Notes: generated from the letters alone by a model not told the origin. A stretch of 64,000 nt of DNA from Bacillus sp. sid0103 (GCF_019219025.1 NZ_JAHUWN010000016.1:1-64000); one strand, 5' to 3'. Counted from the stretch's first letter, positions 8,341-18,453 are shown. Translations and numbers: made by a program.

Positions 8341-9189
8341 TTAATCTATTTTCGTGATGAAATTGTCTATTAAACGTACCTTTGAAAATTTTACAGCGAG
8401 CGCAATAATAATTGTACCCTCTAATTTTTCCAATGGTTTTAATTGTGGATAGGAGTAAATTTGTACATAATCAATAACACCACTCGCTTCATGATTAATC
8501 ATTTCACGAATCAAGTTAATTAATTTAGCAGGGTCTTTCTCACCCTCATTAATGGCTGCTTCTGCAGCTTGAAGGCTTTGAAATAGAACCGGTCCTTCAA
8601 GTCTTTCTTGCGGAAGCAGATTTACATTTCGAGAACTTTTCGCAAGCCCATCAGATTCCCGAACGATATCTACGGCAACAAGATTTACAGGAATATTAAA
8701 ATCAGAAATTAATCCCTCAATAACCGCAACTTGCTGGGCATCTTTTTTTCCGAAATAGGCTCTTGTTGGCATAATGATGTTAAAAAGCTTTGTAATGACT
8801 GTAGCTACGCCGTCAAAATGGCCAGGGCGAGAACTCCCACACAAAACATCAGTCCGATCCTGTACGGTAACTTTGACTGAAAGTTGGTTTGGATACATTT
8901 CTTCGGCAGAAGGATAAAACAGATAATCAACCTTTTCACTTTCAGCCAAGGCACGGTCACGCTCAAAATCACGTGGATATTCAGCATAATCCTCTGTTGG
9001 TCCAAATTGTAATGGGTTAACAAATATGCTTAGGACAATTATATCATTTTCCTGTCTTGCTTCATTCACAAGTGTTAAATGTCCTTCATGGAGAAATCCC
9101 ATCGTTGGGACAAAGCCAATCGATTTACTTTGGCTTTTGTGGTTGGAGATTATCCCCTGCATTTCCTTAATCGTTGTGATGACCTTCAT
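8341..9189 (-). CDS. panC: pantothenate synthetase
   Basis: ATP-dependent ligation of pantoate and beta-alanine to give pantothenate. The 282-residue protein shows the nucleotidyl-transferase signature [16 protein letters not shown] (27-42, HxGH type), then [16 protein letters not shown]. The FGKKDAQQ motif and the late [10 protein letters not shown] motif follow. Its ATG overlaps the panB stop (ATGA), a sign of coupled translation. It works with PanB and PanD encoded on either side. Confidence 0.97.
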   Translation of the reverse strand: MKVITTIKEMQGIISNHKSQSKSIGFVPTMGFLHEGHLTLVNEARQENDIIVLSIFVNPLQFGPTEDYAEYPRDFERDRALAESEKVDYLFYPSAEEMYPNQLSVKVTVQDRTDVLCGSSRPGHFDGVATVITKLFNIIMPTRAYFGKKDAQQVAVIEGLISDFNIPVNLVAVDIVRESDGLAKSSRNVNLLPQERLEGPVLFQSLQAAEAAINEGEKDPAKLINLIREMINHEASGVIDYVQIYSYPQLKPLEKLEGTIIIALAVKFSKVRLIDNFITKID

Positions 9190-10022
9190 TTTATACCTCC
9201 ATAAAGCCCTTTCAGTTCCTGTTCCTTCATTGTAAAAGAATGCCTATCCTCAGGAAACTGTTTACTTTTTACGTCTCTTGCATACGCTTGAATGGATTCG
9301 ATCATGAATGGATTTACGGAATGGTATTGTTTCACGAACTTTGGTACTCGTTCAACACCATAGCCAAGGATATCATGATAGACAAGCACTTGACCATCCA
9401 CGTCAACTCCGGCACCAATACCAATAATAGGAATCGAAAGACTTTGTGAAATTTCCTCAGCCAATTGTTTTGGGACACATTCAAGAACAATGGCAAATGC
9501 TCCTGCCTCTTCACATTTCTTAGCATCATCCATTAATTTCCTTGCAGCTTGTGCATCTTTCCCTTGTACTTTATACCCGCCTAATACTCCTACTGATTGA
9601 GGGGTCAACCCTAAATGTGCGCATACAGGAATGCCTGCCTTTGTGAGAGCTGCAATTTTTTCTAAGACATCATCTGCCCCTTCAAGTTTTACCGCATGTG
9701 CACCTGTTTCTTGAATAAGTCTGCCTGCATTCATCAATGTATCCCGAACGGATAGGTGATAAGTTAAAAAAGGCATATCAGCGAGAATAAATGTATCTTT
9801 AGCCCCCCGTTTAACCGCCTTCGTATGATGGATCATGTCTTCAAGCGTAACTGGGATGGTTGAGTCATAACCAAGAACAACCATTCCGAGGGAGTCTCCC
9901 ACTAAAATGACGTCGACTCCTCCTTCTTCTGCTTGTTTAGCAGATGGGTAATCATACGCTGTCAGCATGACAATTTTTTCATTATTTTCCTTCATTTTTA
10001 AAAAATCTGTTGTTTGCTTCAT
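9186..10022 (-). CDS. panB: 3-methyl-2-oxobutanoate hydroxymethyltransferase
   Basis: First committed step of pantoate synthesis, transferring a hydroxymethyl group from methylene-tetrahydrofolate to 2-oxoisovalerate. The 278-residue protein has the family motifs [38 protein letters not shown] (metal-binding Asp), [33 protein letters not shown] and IGIGAG. It is the first gene of panBCD. It is preceded by a 200-base structured leader with its own promoter and terminator, so its transcription is probably attenuated. The start is ATG 10022 with GGAGGG upstream. Confidence 0.97.
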   Translation of the reverse strand: MKQTTDFLKMKENNEKIVMLTAYDYPSAKQAEEGGVDVILVGDSLGMVVLGYDSTIPVTLEDMIHHTKAVKRGAKDTFILADMPFLTYHLSVRDTLMNAGRLIQETGAHAVKLEGADDVLEKIAALTKAGIPVCAHLGLTPQSVGVLGGYKVQGKDAQAARKLMDDAKKCEEAGAFAIVLECVPKQLAEEISQSLSIPIIGIGAGVDVDGQVLVYHDILGYGVERVPKFVKQYHSVNPFMIESIQAYARDVKSKQFPEDRHSFTMKEQELKGLYGGIK

Positions 10023-10082
10023 CCATTTTCCCTCCTTTTAATTGGGAGAGGGGAAAAGAAGATTTCGAAGAGCAAATAAAAA

Positions 10083-10105
10083 GATCCTTCTGAAGGCAGA
10101 GGATC
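10083..10105 (-). terminator. terminator at the end of the panB leader RNA
   Basis: On the minus strand GATCCTCTG pairs with CAGAAGGATC (one bulge) and is followed by TTTTTATTTG. It lies in the leader between the two pan hairpins and the panB start, as expected for a transcription-attenuation switch. Confidence 0.75.
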
Positions 10106-10133
10106 CCGATTACTCTTTTACATGCTTCATCCC

Positions 10134-10219
10134 TCTGTCCCGGTCCGTTAAACGGATCTAGGCAGAAACCTTTTTAATTGTTTGTCACATAAAGGTGCAG
10201 TTCGCTGTGGATACTGCCC
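10134..10219 (-). ncRNA. pan-motif-like leader RNA (two tandem hairpins with bulged A)
   Basis: The leader upstream of panB folds into two consecutive hairpins. The first (10194-10219) pairs GGGCAGT with ACTGCACC and leaves one adenosine bulged. The second (10134-10166) pairs TCTG with CAGA, bulges the next A on the 3' side, and continues to a TCCG/CGGA stem near the loop. The repeated bulged-A geometry upstream of panB fits the pan RNA motif known upstream of pantothenate genes in Firmicutes, a candidate riboswitch. A terminator follows at 10083-10105. The ligand is not established from sequence. Confidence 0.65.
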
Positions 10220-10229
10220 ATTGGAATGA

Positions 10230-10257
10230 ATTATAACAAATTTCAAGAAAAGTTCAA
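10230..10257 (-). promoter_or_regulatory. SigA-type promoter of panBCD
   Basis: On the minus strand TTGAAC (10257-10252), a 16-base spacer and TATAAT (10235-10230) stand just upstream of the two-hairpin leader. Confidence 0.65.
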
Positions 10258-10260
10258 GCA

Positions 10261-11238
10261 TTATAATTCAATATCGGCTGAATAGATATGGTGGATGAAA
10301 CCAGACTCATCCTCTAATTTCAACACTCCATCATCTGTAATGCCAAGAGCTTTTCCCTCAATGGTATTCGATAATGTTCTTGCTTTTATGTTTTTACCGA
10401 TACTGCTGGCATAGCCCTCCCATAAAAGTTTTATTGGTAAGAAGCCCTGTTCGAGATACACTGTATACAGTTTTTCAAAGTGCTTGAGGATACTTCTAAT
10501 TAACTCAGCTCTCGAAACTGATACTTTATTCTCAATAAAAAGGGAGGTGGCAATTTCTTGAAGCTCTGATGGGAAATCATCTTTCTTTTGATTCACGTTT
10601 ATACCTATTCCAATAATAATCGAATGAATTTGATCTGCTTCAGCCTGTAATTCCGTTAATATCCCCGTTACCTTTTTTCCATTTATAAGAATATCATTTG
10701 GCCATTTTATTTCTGGAATAAGGTCTGTCATTTCTTCAATTGCTTGAACAATTGCAACAGCTGTTAGCAATGTCAATTGTGGCGCGTTACTAAGAGGGAT
10801 ATTAGGACGTAAGATCATACTCATCCAAATACCAGTATATTTTGGGGAATGCCATTTACGGGCCATTCTCCCCCTCCCTGCCAACTGCTCTTCGGCAATG
10901 ATGATTGTCCCTTCTGGGGCATCTTCTGAAGCTAAACGGTGTGCAATCTTCTGGGTAGATTCAACACTCTCTTCATAATGGATATTTCTCCCCATCAAGG
11001 TAGTTGCTAAACCGAGCCGTATTTCATCAGCTGTTATTTTTTCTGGTGTTTTTAGTATCCGATAGCCTTTATTTCTAACCGCATCTAATTTAAATCCTTC
11101 TTTTCTGAGTTCCTCTATATGCTTCCAAACTGCTGTCCTAGAGCATCCAATGAGTTCTGCAAGATGTTGTCCTGACAGAAAGTCATTCCCAGCATTTGTA
11201 AAGGCATCCAGTAGCTCTTTTCTTATTTCAGATTGCAC
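10261..11238 (-). CDS. birA: bifunctional biotin protein ligase / biotin repressor
   Basis: Attaches biotin to the biotin carboxyl carrier protein and represses biotin genes when biotin is plentiful. An N-terminal winged helix (about residues 1-60, with CSRTAVWKHIEELRKEGF) precedes the catalytic domain with STQ, the adenylate loop GRGRMARKW and KWPNDILINGKK (catalytic Lys). A small C-terminal domain ends HHIYSADIEL. I take GTG 11238 as the start: AGGAG lies 11 bases upstream and the reading then matches B. subtilis BirA. A GTG four codons earlier sits in the ribosome site. It overlaps the end of cca by 16 bases, so it is translationally coupled. Confidence 0.93.
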   Translation of the reverse strand: MQSEIRKELLDAFTNAGNDFLSGQHLAELIGCSRTAVWKHIEELRKEGFKLDAVRNKGYRILKTPEKITADEIRLGLATTLMGRNIHYEESVESTQKIAHRLASEDAPEGTIIIAEEQLAGRGRMARKWHSPKYTGIWMSMILRPNIPLSNAPQLTLLTAVAIVQAIEEMTDLIPEIKWPNDILINGKKVTGILTELQAEADQIHSIIIGIGINVNQKKDDFPSELQEIATSLFIENKVSVSRAELIRSILKHFEKLYTVYLEQGFLPIKLLWEGYASSIGKNIKARTLSNTIEGKALGITDDGVLKLEDESGFIHHIYSADIEL

Positions 11239-12422
11239 TTCATTAGCCACTCCTTGATTTTTTCAATGTTATTATCGAGTTGTCCAGCTAAGATCTTTTT
11301 TTCAATAGCTAAAAGCGTCTCCTTCAGCCATGGTCCTCCTCTTTTATTGAACAAGGCCATTAGGTCATTCCCAGACACATTTATTTCTGCACGATCTTTT
11401 ATTGGTAGAGAGTCGTACAGATTGATCCAACGTTGCAAAGATTCTGTTTCCTTGATGTTATTAATTTCAAGGTAGACCCTTTCTGTTGAAAGAATCGTAT
11501 TACGCCCCGCAGAATATAAGTCATAAATAGACCATTCATGGTCAAGTCTTATATAGAGGAAATGGACAATCCGCTGAATCTCTCTAATTTCCTTAAGTGA
11601 AAGCCGCCATTCCTTTAGGAAAACCTCAATCTCTTTTTCCTTTAGATTTAAACAGAAAATCAATAATGACCATATTTCATTCATCTTAAGGTCAGGGCTT
11701 TCAAAGCCTAGCATTTTTTCTAAAAACTGCCTCTTGTCCTTCAAACCAGGTAAATATAAATAAATGTTTGTTTCAAGGAGAATAGTAAGTGCAGTTCGTG
11801 TATTCTTTCCGATTAAAAGTTTTTCAAACTCTACCCTTTTTCTCTCAACCGCAATGTTCTCAAGCAAATGAACCAGCATGGCTAATGCTTGAACTGTTCC
11901 CTTTTCAATTTGAAAAGAAAGTTGGCTAACAAACCGAACAGCTCTCATTATTCTTAGAGCATCCTCTTGAAATCTATCACTTGGATTTCCGACTGTTTGA
12001 ATTACTTTTTTTTGTATGGATAATAAACCATTAAATGGATCTATCAGTTTTCTATTTTTGTCCATTGCAATTGCATTCATCGTAAAATCTCTACGCTTTA
12101 GATCATCCTTTAAATTACGAATAAAAGTAACTTCTTTGGGTCTACGATAATCTTGATACTCTGATTCCGTTCTAAAGGTAGTAATTTCATATGCTCCATG
12201 TTGAACAAGGACGAGAACCGTTCCATGTTCTATTCCAATATCAATTGTTTTCGGAAAAATCTTTTTCACTTCAGCGGGTGTGGCACTAGTTGCGATATCT
12301 ACGTCATTAATCTCTCTTTTTAACAGAAAATCTCGAACTGAACCACCGACAAAATAGGCTTCGTAGCCAGCATCCTCCAGCTGTTTTAAAACAGGAGCTG
12401 CTGTTAAGAATGGATCTGTCAT
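11223..12422 (-). CDS. cca: CCA tRNA nucleotidyltransferase (class II)
   Basis: Adds or repairs the 3' CCA end of tRNAs. The 399-residue protein begins with the class II nucleotidyltransferase head, VGGSVRDFLLKREINDVDIATSA, containing the metal-binding D-x-D. RRDFTMNAIA (motif B/C) and RIMRAVRF follow, and then the RNA-binding neck and tail. ATG 12422 is preferred because AAGGTG is six bases upstream. A GTG three codons earlier is part of that ribosome site. It sits between bshA and birA as in B. subtilis. Confidence 0.96.
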   Translation of the reverse strand: MTDPFLTAAPVLKQLEDAGYEAYFVGGSVRDFLLKREINDVDIATSATPAEVKKIFPKTIDIGIEHGTVLVLVQHGAYEITTFRTESEYQDYRRPKEVTFIRNLKDDLKRRDFTMNAIAMDKNRKLIDPFNGLLSIQKKVIQTVGNPSDRFQEDALRIMRAVRFVSQLSFQIEKGTVQALAMLVHLLENIAVERKRVEFEKLLIGKNTRTALTILLETNIYLYLPGLKDKRQFLEKMLGFESPDLKMNEIWSLLIFCLNLKEKEIEVFLKEWRLSLKEIREIQRIVHFLYIRLDHEWSIYDLYSAGRNTILSTERVYLEINNIKETESLQRWINLYDSLPIKDRAEINVSGNDLMALFNKRGGPWLKETLLAIEKKILAGQLDNNIEKIKEWLMKCNLK

Positions 12423-12432
12423 TTCCTTCACC

Positions 12433-13560
12433 TTAATTCAGTAAATTAAAATAAATTTGCTCATATTGTTCAACGATTTGGTCAGCTTTAAATTTGGTTT
12501 TTGCAGTGTAGACGGATTGGTTAGAAAATTGTTGGTGAAGGATGTTGTCATTTAAAACAGTTAGTGCTTTATTGGAAATATCTTCGATATCACCCACTTC
12601 ACAAATGAAACCATTGACACCATGATTAATAACCTCAGGAATACCGCCAACATTGGTACCTATACATGGAACCCCACATGCCATCGCCTCTAATGCAACT
12701 AGGCCAAAGCTTTCTTTTTCCGATAATAACAACATTAAATCACTAATGGAGTACAATTCCTCTAAGCTTTCTTGTTTTCCAAGGAATATGACTTGATCTT
12801 CTAATCTAAGCTCTCTAACCAACTTACAAACAATGGTCATTTCAGGACCATCACCGACTAACAGTAATTTAGCAGGTATTACAGATGCGATCTTGGCAAA
12901 GGATTTCACTACATCTTTCACCCGCTTAACTGGACGAAAATTGGAAACATGAATAATAACTTTCTCATCTTCCCTTATCTCAAAATCTGACTTTAAAGCA
13001 AGCGCATCACTTTTTTTATAGATACGGTCATCAATAAAATTATAAACGGTTTCGATTGGTTTATCAGGATTAATGAGTTCATAGGTTTGGTCCACTAACG
13101 CTTTGGAGACTGCCGTTACTGCATCAGATTTTTCAATTCCAAATTTAATGGCATCTGTTAACGATGGATCATACCCTAAGATCGTTATATCTGTTCCATG
13201 TAACGTGGTGACAATTTTAACATCACGGTGGCTCATTTGCTTCGCTAATATTGCACAAACTGCGTGAGGGATAGCATAGTGGACGTGAAGCACATCTAAT
13301 TTTTCCCGATTTGCTACTTCCGCCATTTTACTTGCTAAAGCAATATCGTAAGGTGGATACTGAAATACGGAATATTGATTGACTTCAACTTGATGATAAT
13401 ATATATTATGATAAATTTTATTTAACCTAAAAGGGATACTTGATGTAATGAAATGAATTTCATGACCTTTTTCAGCCAGCATTTTTCCTAATTCCGTCGC
13501 TACCACACCTGAACCACCTACGGTTGGATAGCAAGTAATGCCAATTTTTAATTTCCTCAT
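12433..13560 (-). CDS. bshA: N-acetyl-alpha-D-glucosaminyl L-malate synthase
   Basis: First step of bacillithiol synthesis: transfers GlcNAc from UDP-GlcNAc to L-malate. It is a GT4-family, GT-B-fold glycosyltransferase of 375 residues. It has [23 protein letters not shown] at the N-terminus, a [12 protein letters not shown] segment, HGTDIT, a [10 protein letters not shown] hinge and the donor-site [28 protein letters not shown]. The start is ATG 13560 with GGAGAA upstream. It follows bshB1 by two bases, so the first two bacillithiol enzymes are coupled. Confidence 0.96.
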   Translation of the reverse strand: MRKLKIGITCYPTVGGSGVVATELGKMLAEKGHEIHFITSSIPFRLNKIYHNIYYHQVEVNQYSVFQYPPYDIALASKMAEVANREKLDVLHVHYAIPHAVCAILAKQMSHRDVKIVTTLHGTDITILGYDPSLTDAIKFGIEKSDAVTAVSKALVDQTYELINPDKPIETVYNFIDDRIYKKSDALALKSDFEIREDEKVIIHVSNFRPVKRVKDVVKSFAKIASVIPAKLLLVGDGPEMTIVCKLVRELRLEDQVIFLGKQESLEELYSISDLMLLLSEKESFGLVALEAMACGVPCIGTNVGGIPEVINHGVNGFICEVGDIEDISNKALTVLNDNILHQQFSNQSVYTAKTKFKADQIVEQYEQIYFNLLN

Positions 13561-13562
13561 CG

Positions 13563-14273
13563 TTATTCTCCTATCAAATCTCGATTCAAAAGAATGGGAA
13601 CTTTCGTTTTGAACCCTTCAGCAAATGCGACACCAACAAGTTTTCCAAACATTTTTTCCCTTGCCTCTACTGTTTCAATATACCCATTTACGAGCGGGGT
13701 ATTGTAACTTTCTTCTGTTTGCTCAAATTGGCTTTTGTATTCCCTCAATGCTTGGAGTTTCTGATCCATATATCGTGAAATATCGATTGTAAAATCTGGT
13801 TTATGAAAACCATTAATCATATAGAAATAAACTTGCTCCACGCGGTGTGCTGGTTCATTTCCTTCTGTTTCATACTTTCTTATTCCAGCAGAAAATACTG
13901 CCTCTTCCACTAAATTAGCACAATTCCCATGGTCAGGATGCCGGTCCTCAAAATAAGGTGCAAAAACAACCCGAGGCTTCGTAAGTCTAATCATCCTAGC
14001 AATTTCTCTTATGTATTCTTCTTTAAAAAATAATCCCCTATCTGGAAAACCAAGTGAAGTTCGCATTGAAACTTTAAGAATCTCAGCCGCATTTGCTGCT
14101 TCCAATTTTCTTAATTCAACGTTCCCATTCGAAGAAAGGTCGGCATCTGTTAGGTCACAGATACCAACACGTTTTCCTTCTGATGTCAATTTTGCAATCG
14201 TACCGGCCATGCCAATTTCGACATCGTCTGCATGGGCTCCAAATGCAAGGACTTGAAGGTGTGGATTATTCAT
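13563..14273 (-). CDS. bshB1: bacillithiol biosynthesis deacetylase BshB1
   Basis: Removes the acetyl group from GlcNAc-malate, the second bacillithiol step. The 236-residue LmbE/PIG-L-family zinc hydrolase has the signature [17 protein letters not shown] (AHxDD) near the start. It also has FPDRG and the third zinc-ligand region [15 protein letters not shown] (HPDH). It overlaps mgsA by eight bases and precedes bshA by two. BshC, the last enzyme of the pathway, is not in this window. Confidence 0.96.
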   Translation of the reverse strand: MNNPHLQVLAFGAHADDVEIGMAGTIAKLTSEGKRVGICDLTDADLSSNGNVELRKLEAANAAEILKVSMRTSLGFPDRGLFFKEEYIREIARMIRLTKPRVVFAPYFEDRHPDHGNCANLVEEAVFSAGIRKYETEGNEPAHRVEQVYFYMINGFHKPDFTIDISRYMDQKLQALREYKSQFEQTEESYNTPLVNGYIETVEAREKMFGKLVGVAFAEGFKTKVPILLNRDLIGE

Positions 14274-14682
14274 TGATTACACCATTCTCTTTTTTTAGAT
14301 TTCTCCATTCAATTAGTCCTAGTTCTAAACCTCTAATTAATAATTCCGCAGTTCCCATATTTGTAGCCAGAGGTATGGAGTATACATCACAAAGCCTGAC
14401 CAATGCAGTGACATCTGGTTCATGCGGCTGAGAGGTTAAAGGGTCGCGGAAAAAGAAAACAGCATCCATGTTATTTTGGGCAATCATTGCTCCTATTTGC
14501 TGGTCACCACCAAGAGGTCCAGATTGGAAACGAGTAATATTTAACCCCGTTGCTTCACTAATCCTTTGTCCGGTAGTCCCTGTTGCAAATAAGGTATGCT
14601 TCGCAAAAATATACTGATAGGCGGTTGCAAATTGAACCAGATCATTTTTCTTTTTATCATGAGCGATTAAAGCAATATTCAT
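14266..14682 (-). CDS. mgsA: methylglyoxal synthase
   Basis: Converts dihydroxyacetone phosphate to methylglyoxal and phosphate, a glycolytic bypass that relieves sugar-phosphate stress. The 138-residue length is normal. Family motifs are [10 protein letters not shown] (phosphate binding), [18 protein letters not shown] (catalytic Asp) and [15 protein letters not shown]. It is followed by an overlapping bshB1 and preceded by dapB in the B. subtilis order. Confidence 0.96.
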   Translation of the reverse strand: MNIALIAHDKKKNDLVQFATAYQYIFAKHTLFATGTTGQRISEATGLNITRFQSGPLGGDQQIGAMIAQNNMDAVFFFRDPLTSQPHEPDVTALVRLCDVYSIPLATNMGTAELLIRGLELGLIEWRNLKKENGVINE

Positions 14683-14694
14683 AATTATGACTCC

Positions 14695-15498
14695 CTACTC
14701 TAATATATTTTCAAGTCCATAAACAAAGGTATTATTTGTCATTACGGATTCTACTGCAACTTTTACTCCTGACATAAATGAACCGCGGTGATAGGAATCA
14801 TGCTTGATGGTTAAAGTCTGACCATCGGAACCAAATAACACCTGTTGATGAGCGACCAATCCAGGTAACCGTACGGAGTGAATATGCATTCCATCATAAT
14901 TTGCACCCCTAGCACCTTCTATTGTTTCTTTTTCATTTGGATGGCCTTGATTTTTCGCCTCTCGAACAACAGAAATCATTTCAGCTGTTTTTACAGCTGT
15001 TCCTGATGGAGCATCAAGCTTCTGGTCATGGTGCAATTCAATAATTTCTACATCTTCGAAATATTTTGCAGCCATTTGCGAAAATTTCATCATTAACACA
15101 GCTCCAATTGCAAAATTTGGAGCGATAATACATCCCAGATTTTTCTCCTGACAAATTTCTTCTAATTCCTCTAAATCACTAGCAGAAAATCCTGTAGTGC
15201 CCACTACTGGACGGACATTGTAGGCAAGTGCCGTTTTGGTATGGTGCATGCCGACTTCAGGTGTGGTTAGATCAATCAACACATCAGCTTGAACATTTTG
15301 CAGGCAGGTGTCAATATTTGAATAAACTTGCACATTATGTATCGAATGAAAACCTTCTATATCGCTTAACATAATCCCATCATATTTATGATCCACAGCA
15401 GCAACAAGTTCAAAGTGTTTCGTATTGGTTACTAACTTTACAGCTTCACTGCCCATTCTTCCGCGGGGTCCAGCGATTATAATTCTAATCTTTTCCAT
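14695..15498 (-). CDS. dapB: 4-hydroxy-tetrahydrodipicolinate reductase
   Basis: NAD(P)H-dependent step of the diaminopimelate and lysine pathway, which also feeds the spore's dipicolinate branch. The roughly 267-residue protein has the Rossmann start [16 protein letters not shown], then [20 protein letters not shown] and the substrate motif [18 protein letters not shown] 15498 is chosen because GGAG lies eight bases upstream. A GTG three codons earlier would sit too close to it. It is coupled with ypjD upstream and mgsA downstream. Confidence 0.96.
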   Translation of the reverse strand: MEKIRIIIAGPRGRMGSEAVKLVTNTKHFELVAAVDHKYDGIMLSDIEGFHSIHNVQVYSNIDTCLQNVQADVLIDLTTPEVGMHHTKTALAYNVRPVVGTTGFSASDLEELEEICQEKNLGCIIAPNFAIGAVLMMKFSQMAAKYFEDVEIIELHHDQKLDAPSGTAVKTAEMISVVREAKNQGHPNEKETIEGARGANYDGMHIHSVRLPGLVAHQQVLFGSDGQTLTIKHDSYHRGSFMSGVKVAVESVMTNNTFVYGLENILE

Positions 15499-15503
15499 CC
15501 AAA

Positions 15504-15848
15504 TCACTCCATCTTAACATCGTTAATTCTTGTCCAACGATCTTTGTCTCTTGTATTAAATTTCGCCATCACATAATCATGTGCATCTTCGAGGCTAATA
15601 TTTAAAGAATTAGCAAAACAAATTAGTACAAATAAAAGATCCCCTAGTTCTTCCTCAATGGCTTTTTCGGTTTCACTAGTTTTTTTCGGTTTCTCTCCAT
15701 AATAGTGATTTATTTCCCTAGCAAATTCCCCTAATTCTTCCGTAAGTCGCGCCAGCATTGCTAGTGGACTAAAATAACCCTCTTTAAATTGACTAATGTA
15801 CAAATCTACCTCTTGTTGAAGGTCTTTCATCGTTTTTTCTTTTGCCAT
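15504..15848 (-). CDS. ypjD: MazG-type nucleotide pyrophosphohydrolase YpjD
   Basis: The 114-residue protein has the MazG/all-alpha NTP-pyrophosphatase pattern: [19 protein letters not shown] and [16 protein letters not shown] supply the ExxE and ExxD metal ligands. A role in cleaning up non-standard nucleotides is inferred from the family. ATG 15848 has GAGGTG seven bases upstream. The open frame extends 19 codons further but without a ribosome site. It heads the operon running to birA. Confidence 0.92.
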   Translation of the reverse strand: MAKEKTMKDLQQEVDLYISQFKEGYFSPLAMLARLTEELGEFAREINHYYGEKPKKTSETEKAIEEELGDLLFVLICFANSLNISLEDAHDYVMAKFNTRDKDRWTRINDVKME

Positions 15849-15976
15849 GTATTTCACCTCTTTACTACGTCCGATAATTATGTCCATATTACAACTACTA
15901 TCCATTGTTTATGTTAGCTAAATTAACGCCGATTTACAAATGATTTCATTTATAATCTGCTCTTTTTCGCTACTCA

Positions 15977-16005
15977 TTGCTCTTGCAATTTTTATTCGCT
16001 ATAAT
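15977..16005 (+). promoter_or_regulatory. SigA-type promoter of ypjC
   Basis: TTGCTC (15977-15982), a 17-base spacer and TATAAT (16000-16005) face rightward. The predicted transcript begins before ATG 16051 and after the longer in-frame start, which supports the shorter protein. Confidence 0.6.
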
Positions 16006-16050
16006 AAAAACCGCCATATAAGAGAATTTATGGCAGAGGGGGGATTATTA

Positions 16051-16923
16051 ATGTTATCAGGGCTTAAAGTAAAAAACATATTGTTCATCCTATTAGGGGC
16101 AGCAATCTTGTCGTTTGGACTAGTCAATTTTAATATGCAAAACAAGTTAGCAGAAGGTGGATTTACAGGGATTGCACTCTTATTTTATTTCTTGTTCAAA
16201 TGGGATCCATCTTATTCAAATTTATTATTAAATATTCCTCTTTTTTTTATTGGGTGGAAATTATTAGGACGAAATACCTTCCTTTATACAATTATAGGAA
16301 CGGTTGGGGTATCGATTTTTTTATGGATATTTCAGCGTTATGCCATTGATATGCCGCTTGAAAGTGATTTAACATTAGCTGCATTATTTGCCGGCGTTTT
16401 AACAGGTATTGGGTTGGGAATCATTTTCCGTTATGGAGGAACGACAGGCGGAGTCGATATTATTGCAAGACTCGTCCAAAAATATGCAGGCTGGAATATG
16501 GGGAAAACGATGTTTTTGTTTGATGCCTGTGTTATCACCTTATCACTTTTAACCTATTTAAATTATAAGCAGGCCATGTACACCCTAGTGGCTGTTTTTA
16601 TAGGTGCAAGAGTCATTGATTTCATATTAGAGGGTGCTTATTCTGCACGTGGAGCAATGATCATTTCGGAAAAGAACGAACAAATTGCCTCTAAAATTAT
16701 GGAGGAAATGGACCGCGGGGTAACAGCCTTAAAAGGTTATGGGTCATACACGAAAAGTGAGCGGGAAGTTTTATATTGTGTTGTGGCTAAAAATGAAATA
16801 GTCCGGCTAAAAAATGTGATCACTTCGGTAGATCCTCATGCCTTTGTTTCCATCACCATTGTCCATGATGTTCATGGTGAAGGATTTACCTTGGATGAAA
16901 ATAAAATGCCTTTAGTGGATTAA
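16051..16923 (+). CDS. ypjC: YitT family membrane protein (DUF2179)
   Basis: From ATG 16051 (AGGGGGG upstream) the product has 290 residues. About five hydrophobic segments span residues 10-160 (KNILFILLGAAILSFGLVNF, then ALLFYFLFKW, LLLNIPLFFIGW and others), with the family motif IFRYGGTTGGVDIIA. A soluble C-terminal DUF2179 domain (RGAMIISEKNEQIASKIMEE... FTLDENKMPL) follows. The transport substrate of this family is unknown. It is one of the few rightward genes, divergent from ypjD and convergent with ypjB across a shared terminator. Confidence 0.9.
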   Translation: MLSGLKVKNILFILLGAAILSFGLVNFNMQNKLAEGGFTGIALLFYFLFKWDPSYSNLLLNIPLFFIGWKLLGRNTFLYTIIGTVGVSIFLWIFQRYAIDMPLESDLTLAALFAGVLTGIGLGIIFRYGGTTGGVDIIARLVQKYAGWNMGKTMFLFDACVITLSLLTYLNYKQAMYTLVAVFIGARVIDFILEGAYSARGAMIISEKNEQIASKIMEEMDRGVTALKGYGSYTKSEREVLYCVVAKNEIVRLKNVITSVDPHAFVSITIVHDVHGEGFTLDENKMPLVD

Positions 16924-16957
16924 AAAAAGCAATGTCCAGCTGGACATTGCTTTTTTT
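16922..16957. terminator. bidirectional terminator between ypjC and ypjB
   Basis: A perfect 18-base palindrome (AAAAAAAGCAATGTCCAG and its complement) has A and T tracts on both sides. It serves ypjC on the plus strand and ypjB on the minus strand. Confidence 0.9.
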
Positions 16958-16959
16958 AA

Positions 16960-17754
16960 TTAATCCTTTAAATCCCTGGAACGGTCTTTTTTCATGTTCT
17001 TGTCACCTTGGTATTTTCTAAAGCCTACATAGGATAAGGTCATGATAATTATGCTTCCTGTTGAGATGATAACCCACCAAATATTAGGGTCTGCCTGATC
17101 CTCTTCCATGTTGGAAAAGAGATTGACTAAGTCTGTATCTAGTTTTTCTAATTCCTCTTGACTTTTTGAATCACTTACTACTTGGGAACGATATTCATTA
17201 ATAAAATCAATCCGAGCATCTAGTCTTTGAACATTTTCTACGGACACATCAATTTTCATACTGGGATAGATAACATTGTACAAAGATAAAAATGAATTGA
17301 AGTTTGTATGAAAGTGTCCTGAATCACCTTTTTTTGCAGCATCTTTTGCCTGATGGAAGGCTGTCATAATTTGGTCTTCCATTTCTACCCATAATGGTTG
17401 ATGGCTTGTTGCAATGGCATCAATAACAAGACGAAATTTAACAAATTTATTTATTCGTTCCTCATCTTTCATGTTGGAACTAACAGCAGCCTCCATTGCT
17501 TCATCGTGGGAGGTATTGATAATTCTTACCTCATCCATTGTTAATGGCTGATCCGTACCAGAAATACTAGTGAACTGATCAGAAAAATAATCAAGCATTC
17601 TTTTTGCATCATCATATCTATGAAACTTCACCATTTGGAGTGCTTCATCTGAGATATCATCAAGCTTCTCCATTGGCGATTGATGATCAGCATAAATAGT
17701 TGTGGGAGTAAGCATCATGATAATTGCAAATAAAAATAACCATTTGATTTTCAA
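16960..17754 (-). CDS. ypjB: sporulation protein YpjB
   Basis: The 264-residue protein has a signal peptide (MKIKWLFLFAIIMMLTPTTIYA), a helical, charged outer domain and one membrane helix near 225-245 (WWVIISTGSIIIMTLSYVGF) followed by a basic tail. It is therefore a type I membrane protein with most of its mass outside. It matches the YpjB family known from sporulation, but the biochemical role is unknown. The upstream gap contains CATACATT, which resembles a SigE -10 box, although I find no matching -35. Confidence 0.88.
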   Translation of the reverse strand: MKIKWLFLFAIIMMLTPTTIYADHQSPMEKLDDISDEALQMVKFHRYDDAKRMLDYFSDQFTSISGTDQPLTMDEVRIINTSHDEAMEAAVSSNMKDEERINKFVKFRLVIDAIATSHQPLWVEMEDQIMTAFHQAKDAAKKGDSGHFHTNFNSFLSLYNVIYPSMKIDVSVENVQRLDARIDFINEYRSQVVSDSKSQEELEKLDTDLVNLFSNMEEDQADPNIWWVIISTGSIIIMTLSYVGFRKYQGDKNMKKDRSRDLKD

Positions 17755-17820
17755 TCCTTGTCCCCCCTTTCATTACTAATAAAATGTATGTAGGGGTGGA
17801 CAAGGTTAGACCAGATTGGA

Positions 17821-18414
17821 TTATTTTATTTCAAGTTTATATCGATTGGACCGAATTGAAAAATAATAGGCTAGAAAGATTGAGAGAATCGATAGCCAGA
17901 ATGTAAAATAGCCAATTTGCGGAGTGTATTCATCAAGCATATGGTAGCTCGGCAACATGAAGAAAACATAGTCAATCACATCATTATGCAGGGTCCAAAT
18001 AGCTGTTATGATTAAATGCTTCCATTTAAATCGATAAAATGGGGCATATAAAATACCTTGGACGGCCATAGCAAAATGGGAAAAAATCAACATATAACCA
18101 ACCGCATCTAGTTCTCCCTGAACAAAGTAGACCAGTAGGTTCATTACTACAGCCCAAATTCCATATTTAAAAAGTGTAACAATAGCAAGCGCTTCTACTA
18201 ATGGCCAGTTTCTCCGTAATAGAAAAGCAATTAATACAAAAACAAAAAATAAACTAGCGGTTGGGCTGTCAGGTACAAATAAAAGAAAAATAGCTGGTGT
18301 CTCTTTTAATTGCCATCCATACCAATAATAGCCATAGATGGTTCCAGCTATATTGATAATTAATAATAACATCATAATTTGCCTATTGGCCAAGAGAGGA
18401 TATATCCAACGCAC
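17821..18414 (-). CDS. ypjA: DUF1405 integral membrane protein YpjA
   Basis: The 197-residue protein has about six membrane segments (MMLLLIINIAGTIYGYYWYG, ASLFFVFVLIAFLL and others) and the family-conserved FVPDSPTASLFF and HNDVIDYVFFMLP stretches. Its function is unknown. The start is GTG 18414, seven bases after GGAG. It lies between qcrC and ypjB as in B. subtilis but is separated from qcrC by a terminator. Confidence 0.88.
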   Translation of the reverse strand: MRWIYPLLANRQIMMLLLIINIAGTIYGYYWYGWQLKETPAIFLLFVPDSPTASLFFVFVLIAFLLRRNWPLVEALAIVTLFKYGIWAVVMNLLVYFVQGELDAVGYMLIFSHFAMAVQGILYAPFYRFKWKHLIITAIWTLHNDVIDYVFFMLPSYHMLDEYTPQIGYFTFWLSILSIFLAYYFSIRSNRYKLEIK

Positions 18415-18453
18415 AAGTAAGCTCCTTTCATGATTTATTTTTCCATGAAGAAA

